From contig JAQMWT010000520.1 in NCBI GenBank assembly GCA_029834535.1, forward strand, positions 1 to 43,608: a stretch of DNA of 43,608 nt, given 5' to 3'. Positions 35,107 to 43,608 of this stretch are shown piece after piece. Each line of letters starts with the position of its first letter. Positions within the stretch are counted from its first letter, which is position 1. The notes under the pieces were generated by a model. It had not been told where the DNA came from. It searched no databases and saw only the letters and a list, made by a program, of their open reading frames with translations. Origin of the DNA: Chrysophaeum taylorii. Taxonomy: Eukaryota; Sar; Pelagophyceae; Pelagomonadales; Pelagomonadaceae. Position numbers and translations under genes: made by a program.

Positions 35107-37055
35107 TTACGAGGAATGGGATGAGCGGGAATATGCCGTTTGCACCGAACATCGAACTTGAGTTCGGTGTCTAAGGCAGGGAAGGCGGTGCGTCGTCATC
35201 CTGGTGCGCAGCAGGGTCACTTGAGGTGCATCCTCATCATCACGAGTAACGAGAGTATCTTCGTAGGACGAAGATATATAGTTTAACGACATTTCGGTCA
35301 AGCAGTTGCTGGAAATAGACATCATAAAAGCTTGTGCCAAAGACAAGGTATCTGTGCTGCACGTGGTGGAAGCTTGATTAATGGTCATGAAATTGGATAC
35401 ATAGGATTTCTTGGTCACTGCAGCAGCATGTTGGAAGGTAGGGTCCAACATAAGGGATTTAATATCGGCAACGAGGAGCGAAAGGTGCTTGTACAGAGTG
35501 CTGTACGTACCGGCAGGCAGAGCATTGCCGAGCATGTCACAGCAAAGGTCATGGCGTAGAGACAAGAGGACAGATTCCTGTTGTTTGGTGTGGTTGTTAG
35601 CACGAATCAACCCCGGTCGAGTGGGGTAGCGTAATTTCCCGTTGCGAGGGTCGAGTAAAATAATATTGGCATACCCTCGGACGGTGGGCAATGGAGCAAG
35701 CATGGAGTGGATTTTAGAGCCGAGTTTGCGGTCACTTCCACGAAGGTACCCTATATAGCGACTATGAGATAGGTGGTGATCTTCCAGAGCAAATTGAGAG
35801 TCCTTGTAATCGAAAGAGTTGTCGGTGGTGTGGCCTCGTAGGTAAGGCAGCCAGGCATCACAAGAGAGCATCTGGACAAGAGTTTTTGTATGGCGGTGCC
35901 ATAGGTGGCAGCGGAGCCAACTTGGGGAAGGGCTTGGACCATCCACAAGTAACCCATAAACGGCTCCAAATATATGGACCTGTCCCGGTCGCGGGGGATG
36001 TCGGAAGCAGTGAACGTATACGTGCTTCCAAAGGCGTTGATGGAAGTCTGATATTTGGTGGTGGCGTTCTCTATGGTGAGGTTGCCGTCGGAATGGTGGC
36101 CACCAGTTAAGAAGTAGGAGTTGTGTGATGTTGATGAGGTTGTAAGTAATAGCCTGTGTGACGGTTGGTTAGTTTCGAAAACGGTTATGTAATAGGACAC
36201 AGGAGTGGGTGAGTTAGTGTGTAAGCTGGCAAACAAGTTATAGAGGATTGTAAAAACCTTGACGTGTATAGGACGCGTTGCATTGGGTAGCGGCTCCATA
36301 GAGGAGCGTTTAAAGCACAACTGATGATAAGTACACTCGGATTGAACAGAGTGAGTACGTTGCTCGTGAGCCTGTTGTGAGTGAAGGCGAAGCAGTAACA
36401 TATTGAGGGATTCAAGGTCAGCCATAGTAAGCTGAGCAGAACCTGTGCGAGAGTAAGGTGCAAACGTTTTTAGGAACGGGGATATATGGAGGATCGGGGA
36501 ACACCCGGATCCAGTCTTTGGATACGTGTTTAGGTAGCCAAAGGCGCTTGGGAATAGCTTGTAGATCATCCACGATCTTTAGGAAGGGGCGTGGAAGGAG
36601 GATGGGCCACGACAATAGTTTAATTGGTCCAGTAGAATATCTGCGTGCGATGCATATCCATCTTTCTCTAGATTGGTAGTCGCCACAGAGGTAGGTCGGG
36701 AACCTATCAACAACATCAACACAGTAATCAAGTGTAGTATGGATAAGGTTGGCCACTGTGATGTGGTCTTGGTGACAGTACTTATGTGGAGGCGTCATCT
36801 CCGCCAGTAGTACCAAGGGCTGGAGTAGCTTGATGACAGACAACATGCTGTCGAAAAGAAAGTCGTCCAGCAGGCTGTGTAAGTCTTCTTTCTTATGCTG
36901 TTTTAGTAAATTCCTGTTTGTGCAGGGAGGAGTGATCTCAATTATATCACAATAGAATGTGCGCCTTTCCTCTGGTGAGATTAGGTGAAGATGGTTAATA
37001 AAGGCGGGGATACTGTAGGCCGTTTGGCGAATAGTAATTCTGCCAATTTCTGGGG
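35107..37055 (-). pseudogene. conserved unassigned domain between protease and integrase (copy C)
   Basis: Three overlapping frames (36418-36846, 35751-36569, 35107-35946) carry one continuous sequence with two frame changes. Key blocks shared with copy B are DIIEITPPCTNRNL, LLAEMTPPHKYCHQDHITVANLI, CGDYQSRERWICIARRYSTGPIKLLSWP, SGSAQLTMADLESLNMLLLRLHS, ETNQPSHRLLLTTSSTS, HLSHSRYIGYLRGSDRKLGSKIHS and LLSLRHDLCCDMLGNALPAGTY. The last part includes CLTEMSLNYISSS, encoded by one of five copies of a shared 20-21-base motif. About 600 residues in total. I know no family for it. Its retention at equal length in B and C argues for a structural or regulatory role in this copia lineage. Confidence 0.65.
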
Positions 37056-37059
37056 CCGC

Positions 37060-37460
37060 AGTACCCTACGTGTCCGTTCGCTAAGTATATAGTCGGTTTG
37101 TGGGAGTCAGTACTTTAGGTGCGTGTCCGTTGGCGAAGTATATAGTTGTTTTGTGGGAGTGAGTACTTTAGGTGCGTGTCCGTTCGCTAAGTATATAGTC
37201 GGTCGGTTTGTGGGAGTCAGTACTTTAGGTGCGTGTCCGTTGGCGAAGTACATAGTTGTTTTGTGGGAGTCGATACCTTTATGTGCGTGTTCGTCGGCGA
37301 AGTATTTTAGGTGCGTGTCCGTTGGCGAAGTATATAGTTGTTTTGTGGGAGTCAGTACTTTAGGTGCGTGTCCGTTGGCTAAGTATATAGTCGTTTTGTG
37401 GGAGTCGATACTTTTACGTGCGTGTTCGTCGGCGAAGTATATAGTCGTTTTGTGGGAGTT
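37060..37460. repeat. 54-bp minisatellite, about seven copies
   Basis: Units begin GTGTCCGTTCGCTAAGTATA or the variant GTGTCCGTTGGCGAAGTATA and contain GTTTTGTGGGAGTCAGTACT. One unit is truncated and another has an internal 4-base duplication (GTCGGTCGG). Two sequence variants alternate, suggesting a higher-order repeat. Both strands have open frames through parts of it, which I take as chance. Confidence 0.9.
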
Positions 37461-37524
37461 ACGTAATAGTTTATCGGGGAGTGGTGCTGTAATAGTTACT
37501 TTGTCGAAAGTCGTGTAATAGTTT

Positions 37525-37579
37525 TGTGAGAACTATAATGGGGACGTGGTGCAGGGGTAAGTGTCATAGCTTCCTCACA
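37525..37579 (-). repeat. 3' LTR of element D (55 bp)
   Basis: Identical to 42155-42209 over all 55 bases, with different bases immediately outside on both sides. Starts TG and ends CA on the sense strand, with a 6-base terminal inverted repeat TGTGAG/CTCACA, the standard ends of an LTR. Confidence 0.82.
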
Positions 37580-37680
37580 CAGGTGCTGGAAAAGAAAGAG
37601 AAGGAAAAAGGGGTAAGTGAGGTCCTCACACAGGTGCTGGAAAAGAAAGAAAAGGAAGAAGGAAAAAGGGGTAAGTGAGA
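37580..37680 (-). repeat. duplicated polypyrimidine tract next to 3' LTR of element D
   Basis: On the sense strand two tandem units of about 50 bases contain TTTCTTTTCCAGCACCTG and a partial copy of the LTR start (TGTGAGGACC...CACTTACCCC). A purine-rich PPT is expected here, but the sense strand is pyrimidine-rich. The pattern resembles a 3' splice site (pyrimidine tract + CAG). Confidence 0.7.
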
Positions 37681-37759
37681 CGCTCACGGAGGAGAAGCTT
37701 GAAGGAAGACGTCAGGAGAGGCAGTGTGGCAGAAAGAGACAGGAGATATCAGGGCGAAG

Positions 37760-38131
37760 TCACGAGGTGAGGTAACGAGCACGAAGCCGGAGGAAGGAAG
37801 GAGCTTCCGTACTGCGGGTTAAGATATCGCTAAGGTTGTCAAGGCGGGTGATGTGTTGGAGATCAATGATGTGGTTGCGATGATATTCGGCGGTGCTGTA
37901 AAAGCGAATATCAATATGGCGGGTGCGCCGTGTGAGACACTGGAGACGGACTTGGGTGACGGTGGTGCTATTATCGACATACATTGGTACCGTGTGACGA
38001 GGGAGATCAAAGCCATCACAAAGTTTGAGAAGCCAAGAGAGCTTAGCAGTAGCGGCGTAAAGAGCGAGCAATTCAGCTTCAAAAGAGGAGCGGGTGAGGA
38101 GGTACTGCGAGCGGGAGCAGTAGGAGATCAT
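37760..38131 (-). CDS. copia RNase H domain (element D)
   Basis: Open frame with SRSQYLLTRSSFEAELLALYAATAKLSWLLKLCDGF, then MYVDNSTTVTQVRLQCLTRRTRHIDIRFYSTAEYHRNHII and LDNLSDILTRSTEAPSFLRLRARYL. These match the copia RNase H block (SSxEAEY, DN, RHIDIR, DxLTK). The Glu and Asp catalytic positions are conserved. The stop at 37760 ends the polyprotein about 180 bases before the 3' LTR. The N-terminal part of the domain is in another frame, so a frameshift lies just upstream. Confidence 0.85.
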   Translation of the reverse strand: MISYCSRSQYLLTRSSFEAELLALYAATAKLSWLLKLCDGFDLPRHTVPMYVDNSTTVTQVRLQCLTRRTRHIDIRFYSTAEYHRNHIIDLQHITRLDNLSDILTRSTEAPSFLRLRARYLTS

Positions 38132-38257
38132 AGAGCCAGCAAGGAGAAAACAAAAGCCAGTAGTGGAGTGGCGGTCATCAGGGTCGTCGGCCCAGCTGGA
38201 GTCGGAATAACCACAGAGACGAAGGGTAGAAGCGCGACCAAGAACAAGGGCAAGATC

Positions 38258-39250
38258 TTAAGTACCATGGAGATAACGGAGGGTATGAGATAAGGCGCGC
38301 CAGTGGGGTTTACCAGGATTGTGTGAAAAACGCGCACACTGACTGACGGACCAAGTGATATCAGGGCGAGTCATGATGGATATAAATAAAACACAGCAAA
38401 CAATACGACGAAAAGGGATGCGTGCCATGAAGACGTGAGCAGGAGAGCCAGGTGCAGGAGAAGCAGCCGCAGAAAGAGGAAGAACTTTGGGAGCGGGAGT
38501 CAAGTCTGGTTGTGCGCGAGCACGCGTAATGCGGATACCAACGCAAGTGGTCAGATCAAGCTCGTTAACATCAGTGAAGGTTCGGAAACGGAGGAAGAAG
38601 GCTGGGTAATGACCAAGGCAAGGACGAGGGTGCGCCACAAGAAGATCATCAACGACAAGAACGAGACGTAGGACAACGGTAGAATTAAGCACGAGCTTGT
38701 AACGGCAAGTGTCACCAGATCCGCGGACGAAGCCACAGTCATTGACGAGAAAGCGTGAAATAAAGCCACCAATTACGACAAGCTTGTTTGCAACCATACC
38801 AAGAGCGACGGAGCGTGTAAATGATTTTGAAACCATCGGTGGGTTGGCGAGGAGCATAACCTTCGGGTGGCCAGACATAGATGTCTTCGTCAATGGGAGC
38901 TTGGATAAAAGCGGAGCTGACAGCCAACTTATGCAAATCCCAGTCGTGAACAGCAACGCCAGACAGGGGCTTGTATGAAAGCAGAGATGACATCTACAGG
39001 ACGGTACGTGTCGTGGTAAGCAATGCCGTGAACCTGGGTGTAACCGCGGACAACGAGATGAGCAGTGTACGATTTGAAGCGGCCAGATTCATACTTCGTG
39101 CGGTGGACCCACTTCAAAGGGCAGATGGTGCCAGAAAAAGTAGAAGGAACGCGAACAACATCCGAGCAACCGAGCTGACCGAGGGAATGATATTCTGTGG
39201 CAAGGGCTTGTAACCGACGTGCAGGATTTGGATGGGCTGGGCGAGACAGA
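38258..39250 (-). pseudogene. copia reverse transcriptase (element D), frameshifted
   Basis: Read downward from about 39250: EYHSLGQLGCSDVVRVPS, then KWVHRTKYESGRFKSYTAHLVVRGYTQVHGIAYHDTYRPV (39117-38990). Next are LHKLAVSSAFIQAPIDEDIYVWPPEGYAP (38940-38850), LRRSWYGCKQACRNWW (38800-38750), and CRYKLVLNSTVVLRLVLVVDDLLVAHP with the catalytic Asp pair (about 38640). The tail MTRPDITWSVSQCARFSHNPGKPHWRALSHTLRYLHG ends it. At least three frame changes occur, and a short duplication (VDVISAFIQAP / VSSAFIQAP, near 38900-38990) interrupts it. The motif spacing is typical of copia RT. Confidence 0.85.
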
Positions 39251-41250
39251 GGGGAAGGAAGACATAATGAACTAACAAACGAAAGCTAGAATAATTAACG
39301 TACAGGGAAGGACAAGATGACACAGAATCGAAGGGAATGACAAGATGACACAGAATCGACAGTGCGTGGTAAAACGCCAGTATTGTGGGTTTGAGTTGGT
39401 TCTCCATTTGTTTCTGAATAATGTGCGCTTTTTGTCGACTTTGCGCGGTCGGCTCCGTTTGGCTCGACTTTGTTTTGCATGCTTTTTGTTTTGCATGCTT
39501 GTTGTTTTGTCGGCTCTGGTTGGCTCGACTTTGTTGTGCACGTTTTGTTGTTTTCTCTCTTTGGTTCGTCGGAGTTCATGAGCTCGTAGAATGGTCGGTT
39601 CACGTGATGGGGTGATCAGTCCCAGTGAAACCGGCGCATTCTCATCAAACACAGGGGACAAGGGGGCAACAGCGGAAGAACAGGTGACAATCGGGCAACA
39701 GCAGGAACAGGTGACAATGGGGCAACAGTAGACGAGAGCTGAAGTGTGATTCGAGTCAGAACAACGTTGAAGTTCCTTCGGTGGTTGACATTGCAGGAAA
39801 TCTGATAAGCGAAACTGTCAGCAAAATCGAGGTCTGAAGAACAATAGCGACAAAAGTGCCTGGGATGACTTGCGTTAGGCGATTGTGGCCACTGAGAATC
39901 GCAGCGGGGCAAAGATAGCGGGAACACAGGCTGGTATATATGATGGCAGTGTACCAGACGTCTGATGAGAACGTGGCCTTTGGGCAGATATGTTGCATGG
40001 TGCATGGTGACCAGGTTATGACGATGGTCGGAGTCGACAGAAGCAAAAACAGGCGTAAACAGGTTTGATGCGAACGTTGGGTGTTGGGTTGTTGTGGCGC
40101 GAGCAAGTTGCCATGGGCACGACCGCGTCCTGTACGCGAAGATGGAAGACTTCGGACGCGCCAGCGGTGTAAGGAACGAACACGGGTAGACCAGGCTGCT
40201 GTATGCCAGCCTGCTGTGGCAGATAAGAAAGTGGCCCGTTTTCGCATTCGCAAGAACGAAGTTGCCATATGGGCCAACGTTGGAGGAGCAAGCGGCGAGC
40301 TTTGCTCGTCATACTCGAATAGACTGCGGTAGAAGTTGGCGATAGTGGCAAAACAGTTGTGGCACGTAAGAACGTTGCAGATAGCGTCGCAGACGTAAGA
40401 ACATTGCAGATAGCGTCGCGGGTGCTGAGCACGGAATTCACTGCGATAGCAAAACCGAATTTTAAAGGTAAAGCGGCGAAAAAGGCGAGAGTGCGCGAAG
40501 GAGAACCACAACATCACACAGACGAAGAAGCCGAATAACACAAAGAAGCGTCGGTCCAGGATCCCGAAGATGAGCGATCCAACCACATAGGAAGCACGAA
40601 AGCTGCGCACGCGAAAAATTGACAGGCACAGCTTAGTTGTGGCGGGTGAAATGCGCGATGGAACGTGATTCGCTGGTTTTACCAAAACCGACAAGCACAA
40701 CGAGGAGTGGATCAACGAATAGGTGAAAATGCACAACGGGGAGTGGATCAACGAATAGTAGAAAATGTAGAACGGGAGTGGATCAACGAATAGCTGAAAA
40801 TGCACAACGGGGAGTGGAGCAACGAATAGGCGAAAACAGAACGAGGAGGGGAACAACGACGAGCGAAGGAGGAGGGCAACGACGAGGGGAAAATACAGAA
40901 CGAGGAGAGGAGCAACGAATAGCGGAAAATACAGAACGAAGGGCGCCTGTGCAATGGGAGCTAAAAACAAAACGAGGGGCTTCCACAAAAACACTTCCTT
41001 CACAAAAACGAGGGGCTTCCGTGGGATGGGGTTGTTGATGTGTTGCGTCAGAAAATCGGGCGGTGACTTGGAATTATCTTGATTGGCAGAAAGGTGCAAA
41101 TATGATGAAGAGTATCGGGAGGGGGTAGAGACGGTGGGTGCGGCCGTTTAAGGCGGTGAAGGGGGAAATAGATGGTGGTATTAAGAAAAGCGGCGGAGTG
41201 GAACTAGAATCAGTCAAGGTGGGAGTAGGCATAGGAGCAAAAAGGTAGTG
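39251..41250 (-). other. interior of element D without recognisable protease or integrase
   Basis: The longest frame (39756-41099) is rich in Leu, Phe and Ser. Half of it is encoded by a degenerate minisatellite of about 40 bases (40690-40945 on the + strand, units with GTGGATCAACGAATAG), so the hydrophobic peptide is probably an artefact. A CDAICNVLTCHNCFATIANFY segment near 40380-40420 has a Cys-rich look but no known spacing. Short duplications near 39310-39360 and 39650-39730 add to the repetitive character. Either the pol 5' part is too decayed to read or it has been replaced by simple repeats. Confidence 0.5.
40690..40945. repeat. minisatellite inside element D
   Basis: About six to seven degenerate units of 38-42 bases containing GAGTGGATCAACGAATAG and AAAATGCACAACGGG variants, becoming more diverged towards 40945. 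It lies where protease or integrase would be expected. Confidence 0.8.
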
Positions 41251-42053
41251 TTAGTGGTGGTGGGTTTGGGTTGGTGTTGGTGGGTGTTGTGGGTAGCGCG
41301 TTGTCGTGGAATAGCTAGGAACTTTGAAACTTGCGGCAAAGTGATCCTTGCAGCCGCCAAATGACATTGGGTAGTGCGTCGGAATCGAGTAGAGCCAGGT
41401 TGTTGGGAAAGGGGAGCGTCTAGGGTAGGTCAGTTGGAAGAGTCTGAAGTCGTGGCTGACGACGCGGCGGATAGCGCGGCGGAAGTGGTTGTGCATGCCA
41501 TCTAAATTGATTGTTGTTGAACTTCTCAAGGGTACAACCACAGTCGTCGGTACGAAACGCGAGACGATAAAACAAAGCCAGTAAGGCTTGAAGCACGATG
41601 CACGTAGTCAAATGCGAGGACACACTCGAGGGTGCGTCGGATCAGGTACAATGCCGAGCAACTTGAACTCCGGTGATAGGTACAATGCCGAGCAACTTGA
41701 ACTCCGATGATGAATTTGTTGCGGAAGTTCGCTACGCGATCCCCATGGCCCATGTAGACATCGGTAATGCGCTTGGAAAGTCGCGTGAAGTTCATGTCGC
41801 GGTTGTCATGTTGTTCGCGTGAAGTTCATGTCGCGGTTTTCATGGATATCACATTGTTGCTTGACGCGAAAGTCTTCTTCAGAGCAGCGAGATGCTGAGA
41901 TGCTAGTCCAAGGATCGTTGGTCGAGATAATGTGATCGCCGGTAGAGATGATCATGTTTCAAGACGACGTGGCCATGGGGGAAAATGTCGCTCATCGTTG
42001 AAGGCATCAAGTTTGTGCGAAATCTTGCTATCTTGAATTTTGATCGAGGACAT
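41251..42053 (-). pseudogene. gag-like region (element D)
   Basis: First Met after the primer site is at 42053: MSSIKIQDSKISHKLDAFND followed by ERHFPPWPRRLE, which resembles the KLDGxNYxxW start of copia gag. A frameshift follows. FTRLSKRITDVYMGHGDRVANFRNKF (41790-41715) and a Tyr/Pro-rich tail (41541-41251) are candidate gag continuation. No zinc knuckle is visible. Gag would form the particle that contains reverse transcription. The assignment is based on position and on a weak N-terminal resemblance. Confidence 0.5.
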
Positions 42054-42138
42054 GGTAGACGAAACGAACCGAACGCGTAGCAATGAACTGAAGCCGAGGA
42101 GGAGTCGCCACGAAGTCAAGCACAGGCTCGATCGTGAA

Positions 42139-42154
42139 CGAGCACCTGGTACCA
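42139..42154 (-). promoter_or_regulatory. primer binding site of element D
   Basis: TGGTACCAGGTGCTCG follows the 5' LTR directly on the sense strand. TGG is the complement of the tRNA CCA end, as usual for a PBS. The tRNA is not identified from the sequence. Confidence 0.65.
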
Positions 42155-42209
42155 TGTGAGAACTATAATGGGGACGTGGTGCAGGGGTAAGTGTCATAGC
42201 TTCCTCACA
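42155..42209 (-). repeat. 5' LTR of element D (55 bp)
   Basis: Identical to 37525-37579. On the sense strand it contains CATTATAG, a possible TATA-like element close to its 3' end. Very little room exists for U3, R and U5. Confidence 0.82.
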
Positions 42210-42298
42210 AGTTTATCGGGAGTCAAATAGTTTTGAGAATCGGAGAGAACAAATTGGATGCTGTCCGTTAAGCTGACGCAGCCGTCCGTTAACGGATC

Positions 42299-42640
42299 TA
42301 ACTAACTAACTTCAGACCTCTCCCGAGCATGGGAGCCAGGCCGGACCGACGGGAGCCAGTCCGGAATCACGGGCCTGTAGACGAGGAGCGCCGAAAGGTC
42401 GGTCGGCGGAGAGTGACAATCAATCGCCATGCGACGAGGAGACCGCGATGTGACTGACAACCAACTCGTCGATAACCTTCCGTCTGCGCCCCCCGGCCAT
42501 ACCCCGTCCCACTGCGAACGTTCGGCTGAACCGGCCCGCACGGGAGCGAATAGGTGCAACCTACGCCGGGAGGCGGATGCCCTCGCAAGGCTCACGGATT
42601 CATGAGGCACCGTCCTCCATCGAACCGCAGTCGGCGATCA
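42299..42640 (-). mobile_element. SINE copy 2
   Basis: Same family as 26420-26771, in reverse orientation. The GTTA tail is at 42299-42310 (as TAACTAACTAAC), the CTCCC/GGGAG hairpin next to it, and the head ends at 42640 (TCGGCGATCA). The head contains GGTTCGATGG on the sense strand. No target duplication was found. Confidence 0.85.
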
Positions 42641-42677
42641 GGGTAAGGGTTAGTGACGCAGAAAATGTCCCTGACCA

Positions 42678-43081
42678 TGATCGCCGACGGCGGTTGCGAT
42701 GGAGGACGGTGCCTCATGAACCTTGACGGCCTGCGAGGGCATCACCCGCCATCCCGGAGTAGGTTGGACAAAACTATTCGCGTCCGGGCGGGCCCGGTTG
42801 GCAGACGGAACGGTTTCGCAGTGGGACGGGGTTATCTCTCTCAATGGCCGGGGGTCGAAGACGGAAGGTTATCGACGCGTTTGGGTTCCTATATCTTGGC
42901 AGTCCATCGCGGTGCCATCTTATCTCGGTCGCATGGACGAGGTTTGAAGGGCACTCTTCCGCGACGGACTTCCGGCCAATCTCGTCCCTCAGGCCCGTAT
43001 TTCCCGGATGGTCCTAGTCGGGCACCGGCTGGCTTCTCCCCCATGCTCGGGAGAGGGTTCTGAAGTTAGTTAGTTAGTTAT
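42678..43081 (+). mobile_element. SINE copy 3
   Basis: Head-to-head with copy 2, separated by 37 bases. It starts TGATCGCCGACGGCGGTTGC and ends in four GTTA units. About 50 bases longer than the 26.4-kb copy because of many single-base insertions, so it is the most diverged copy (or the most error-prone stretch). Confidence 0.85.
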
Positions 43082-43608
43082 ATAGCCCCTGCATTTGTGG
43101 TCCACCCGCACCCGAGCCATACGCAAACGCTACCCGCAACAAAATTTTTTTTTGGGGTTGTGGCTGTATTGCGGACTTGCGTAAAATCATTATATGCAAA
43201 CATTTTCTCTTTGAAAGAGTCTCGCGCCATTTTGACCATGTCCTACGACACGGTAGTAGGGAGCGTACGGGAGGTTGTGTGTTCGGGGACATGGGAGTGA
43301 ACTCGGATTTGAGTGGCTGAGTTAGCAACGAGGCTGCGACATTTCGACCAGAGCTGAGCTTAGTCGTTGATTGGCGGCGGAAGCGGCTTAAGGGGTCTCA
43401 CGAAGAGGAAACCCAGACCAGAGACGTAGCCAAAGGGAGTAGGCGGGGTACGGAAACGGGTCCAAGACAACTCGTTCACATACCGTGTCGTGGTACCAAA
43501 GGGTTTGTTGGTCACCAGTCGTTTGGGCCCCATACCCCCTGGAGGACAAATCACCTGAGCCCAGTCGTAGGCCGAGGTTTGCCGTCGAAGACATGGTGGA
43601 GGCACGCA
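43082..43608. other. no recognisable gene; possible partial ORF on - strand
   Basis: An open frame 43360-43605 (-) gives QVICPPGGMGPKRLVTNKPF followed by a Pro/Phe-rich end. A second overlapping frame (43388-43594) also exists. I recognise neither, and either may continue beyond the window. 43082-43359 holds a T-rich run and nothing else I can name. Confidence 0.3.

Larger units (their letters stand above)
32190..37060 (-). mobile_element. Ty1/copia retrotransposon, copy C (both ends missing)
   Basis: On the - strand from about 37060 down to 32190: the conserved unassigned domain, integrase zinc finger, integrase core, linker and RT. It ends inside a PLKYPMSSS segment where the LINE begins; in copy A the same sequence continues into RNase H. 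At the upstream side the sequence (ITIRQTAYSIPAFINHL) stops at a 54-bp minisatellite, so gag, protease and LTR are lacking. It is the best-preserved copy for the integrase and unassigned domain, with close nucleotide similarity to A where both exist. Confidence 0.9.
37525..42209 (-). mobile_element. copia-type LTR retrotransposon with 55-bp LTRs (element D)
   Basis: A 4685-bp element bounded by identical 55-base direct repeats that begin TGTGAGG and end TTCTCACA on the sense (-) strand, with a 5-bp target duplication outside. The interior starts with a tRNA-type primer site (TGGTACCAGGTGCTC). It carries a gag-like start near 42053 and RT plus RNase H at the 3' side. Identical LTRs suggest recent insertion, yet the coding frames are heavily broken, so it may have moved with help from another element. 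Protease and integrase are not recognisable between 39250 and 41250. Its RT differs clearly from that of copies A-C. Confidence 0.8.
37520..42214. repeat. 5-bp target-site duplication of element D
   Basis: AGTTT at 37520-37524 and at 42210-42214 flank the two terminal repeats exactly. Joining the flanks gives GTAATAGTTTATCGGGAG, which nearly equals an uninterrupted neighbour at 37463-37480 in the same local repeat. Confidence 0.85.

Noticed and set aside
37060..37460. Possible CRISPR-like array (regular repeats)
   Set aside because: Units are contiguous and vary throughout, with no unique spacers; the setting is eukaryotic. It is a minisatellite.
39756..41099. Long hydrophobic frame in element D as a possible envelope-like membrane protein
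   Set aside because: The hydrophobic part coincides with a DNA minisatellite, so it is most likely a by-product of repeat sequence.
42302..42610. Open frame of 102 codons in SINE copy 2, with a relative in the 26.5-kb copy
   Set aside because: The frame is not kept in all copies and runs into the shared LINE tail; the similarity is at DNA level, as expected for a SINE.

Overview
The window is eukaryotic nuclear DNA dominated by transposable elements. The two apparently host genes (a TPR/arginine-methyltransferase gene and an ankyrin-repeat gene) are GC-rich and have no visible introns. The ankyrin consensus and the RTE-like LINE resemble sequences I associate with microalgae such as pelagophytes and haptophytes. 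That is an impression, not a proof: an alga or other protist is the safest reading.

Layout. 1-3683: 3' part of a Ty1/copia element (copy A, + strand), followed to about 5760 by two unrecognised ORFs. 5930-7724 (-): decayed hAT-type transposase. 7878-10538 (+): intact 886-residue TPR + double PRMT protein, PRMT9-like in architecture. 11290-12648 (-): ankyrin-repeat protein. 12718-18697 (-): near full-length non-LTR element with a RING-like zinc finger, a reverse transcriptase with QQGDP and MDDG motifs, and a C-terminal PD-(D/E)XK nuclease. It sits in a TTTG/TCTG microsatellite. 18711-21930: two copies of a unit of about 1.1 kb carrying the end of a Helitron-type Pif1 helicase and a minisatellite, peppered with 5'-truncated pieces of the same non-LTR element. 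21931-30072 (+): copia copy B (gag, protease, a long unrecognised domain, integrase, RT, part of RNase H), interrupted by a SINE with an 11-bp target duplication. 30073-32189 (-): 5'-truncated RTE-like LINE whose 3' tail matches that SINE. 32190-37060 (-): copia copy C. 37060-37460: a 54-bp minisatellite. 37525-42209 (-): a different copia element (D), complete from end to end, with identical 55-bp terminal repeats and a 5-bp target duplication. 42299-43081: two more SINE copies, head to head. 43082-43608: nothing firm.

How it works together. This is a nested transposon graveyard in which elements document each other's behaviour. The SINE appears to borrow the 3' tail of the RTE-like LINE. 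The RING/RLE non-LTR element repeatedly lands in or beside GACA/TTTG tetranucleotide repeats, and an uninterrupted paralogue of its site lies in the same window. Copia copies A, B and C form one lineage with an unusually long conserved segment between protease and integrase. Nearly all transposon genes carry single-base indels, which could be decay or uncorrected long-read errors. The long open methyltransferase and ankyrin frames argue against a uniformly high error rate.
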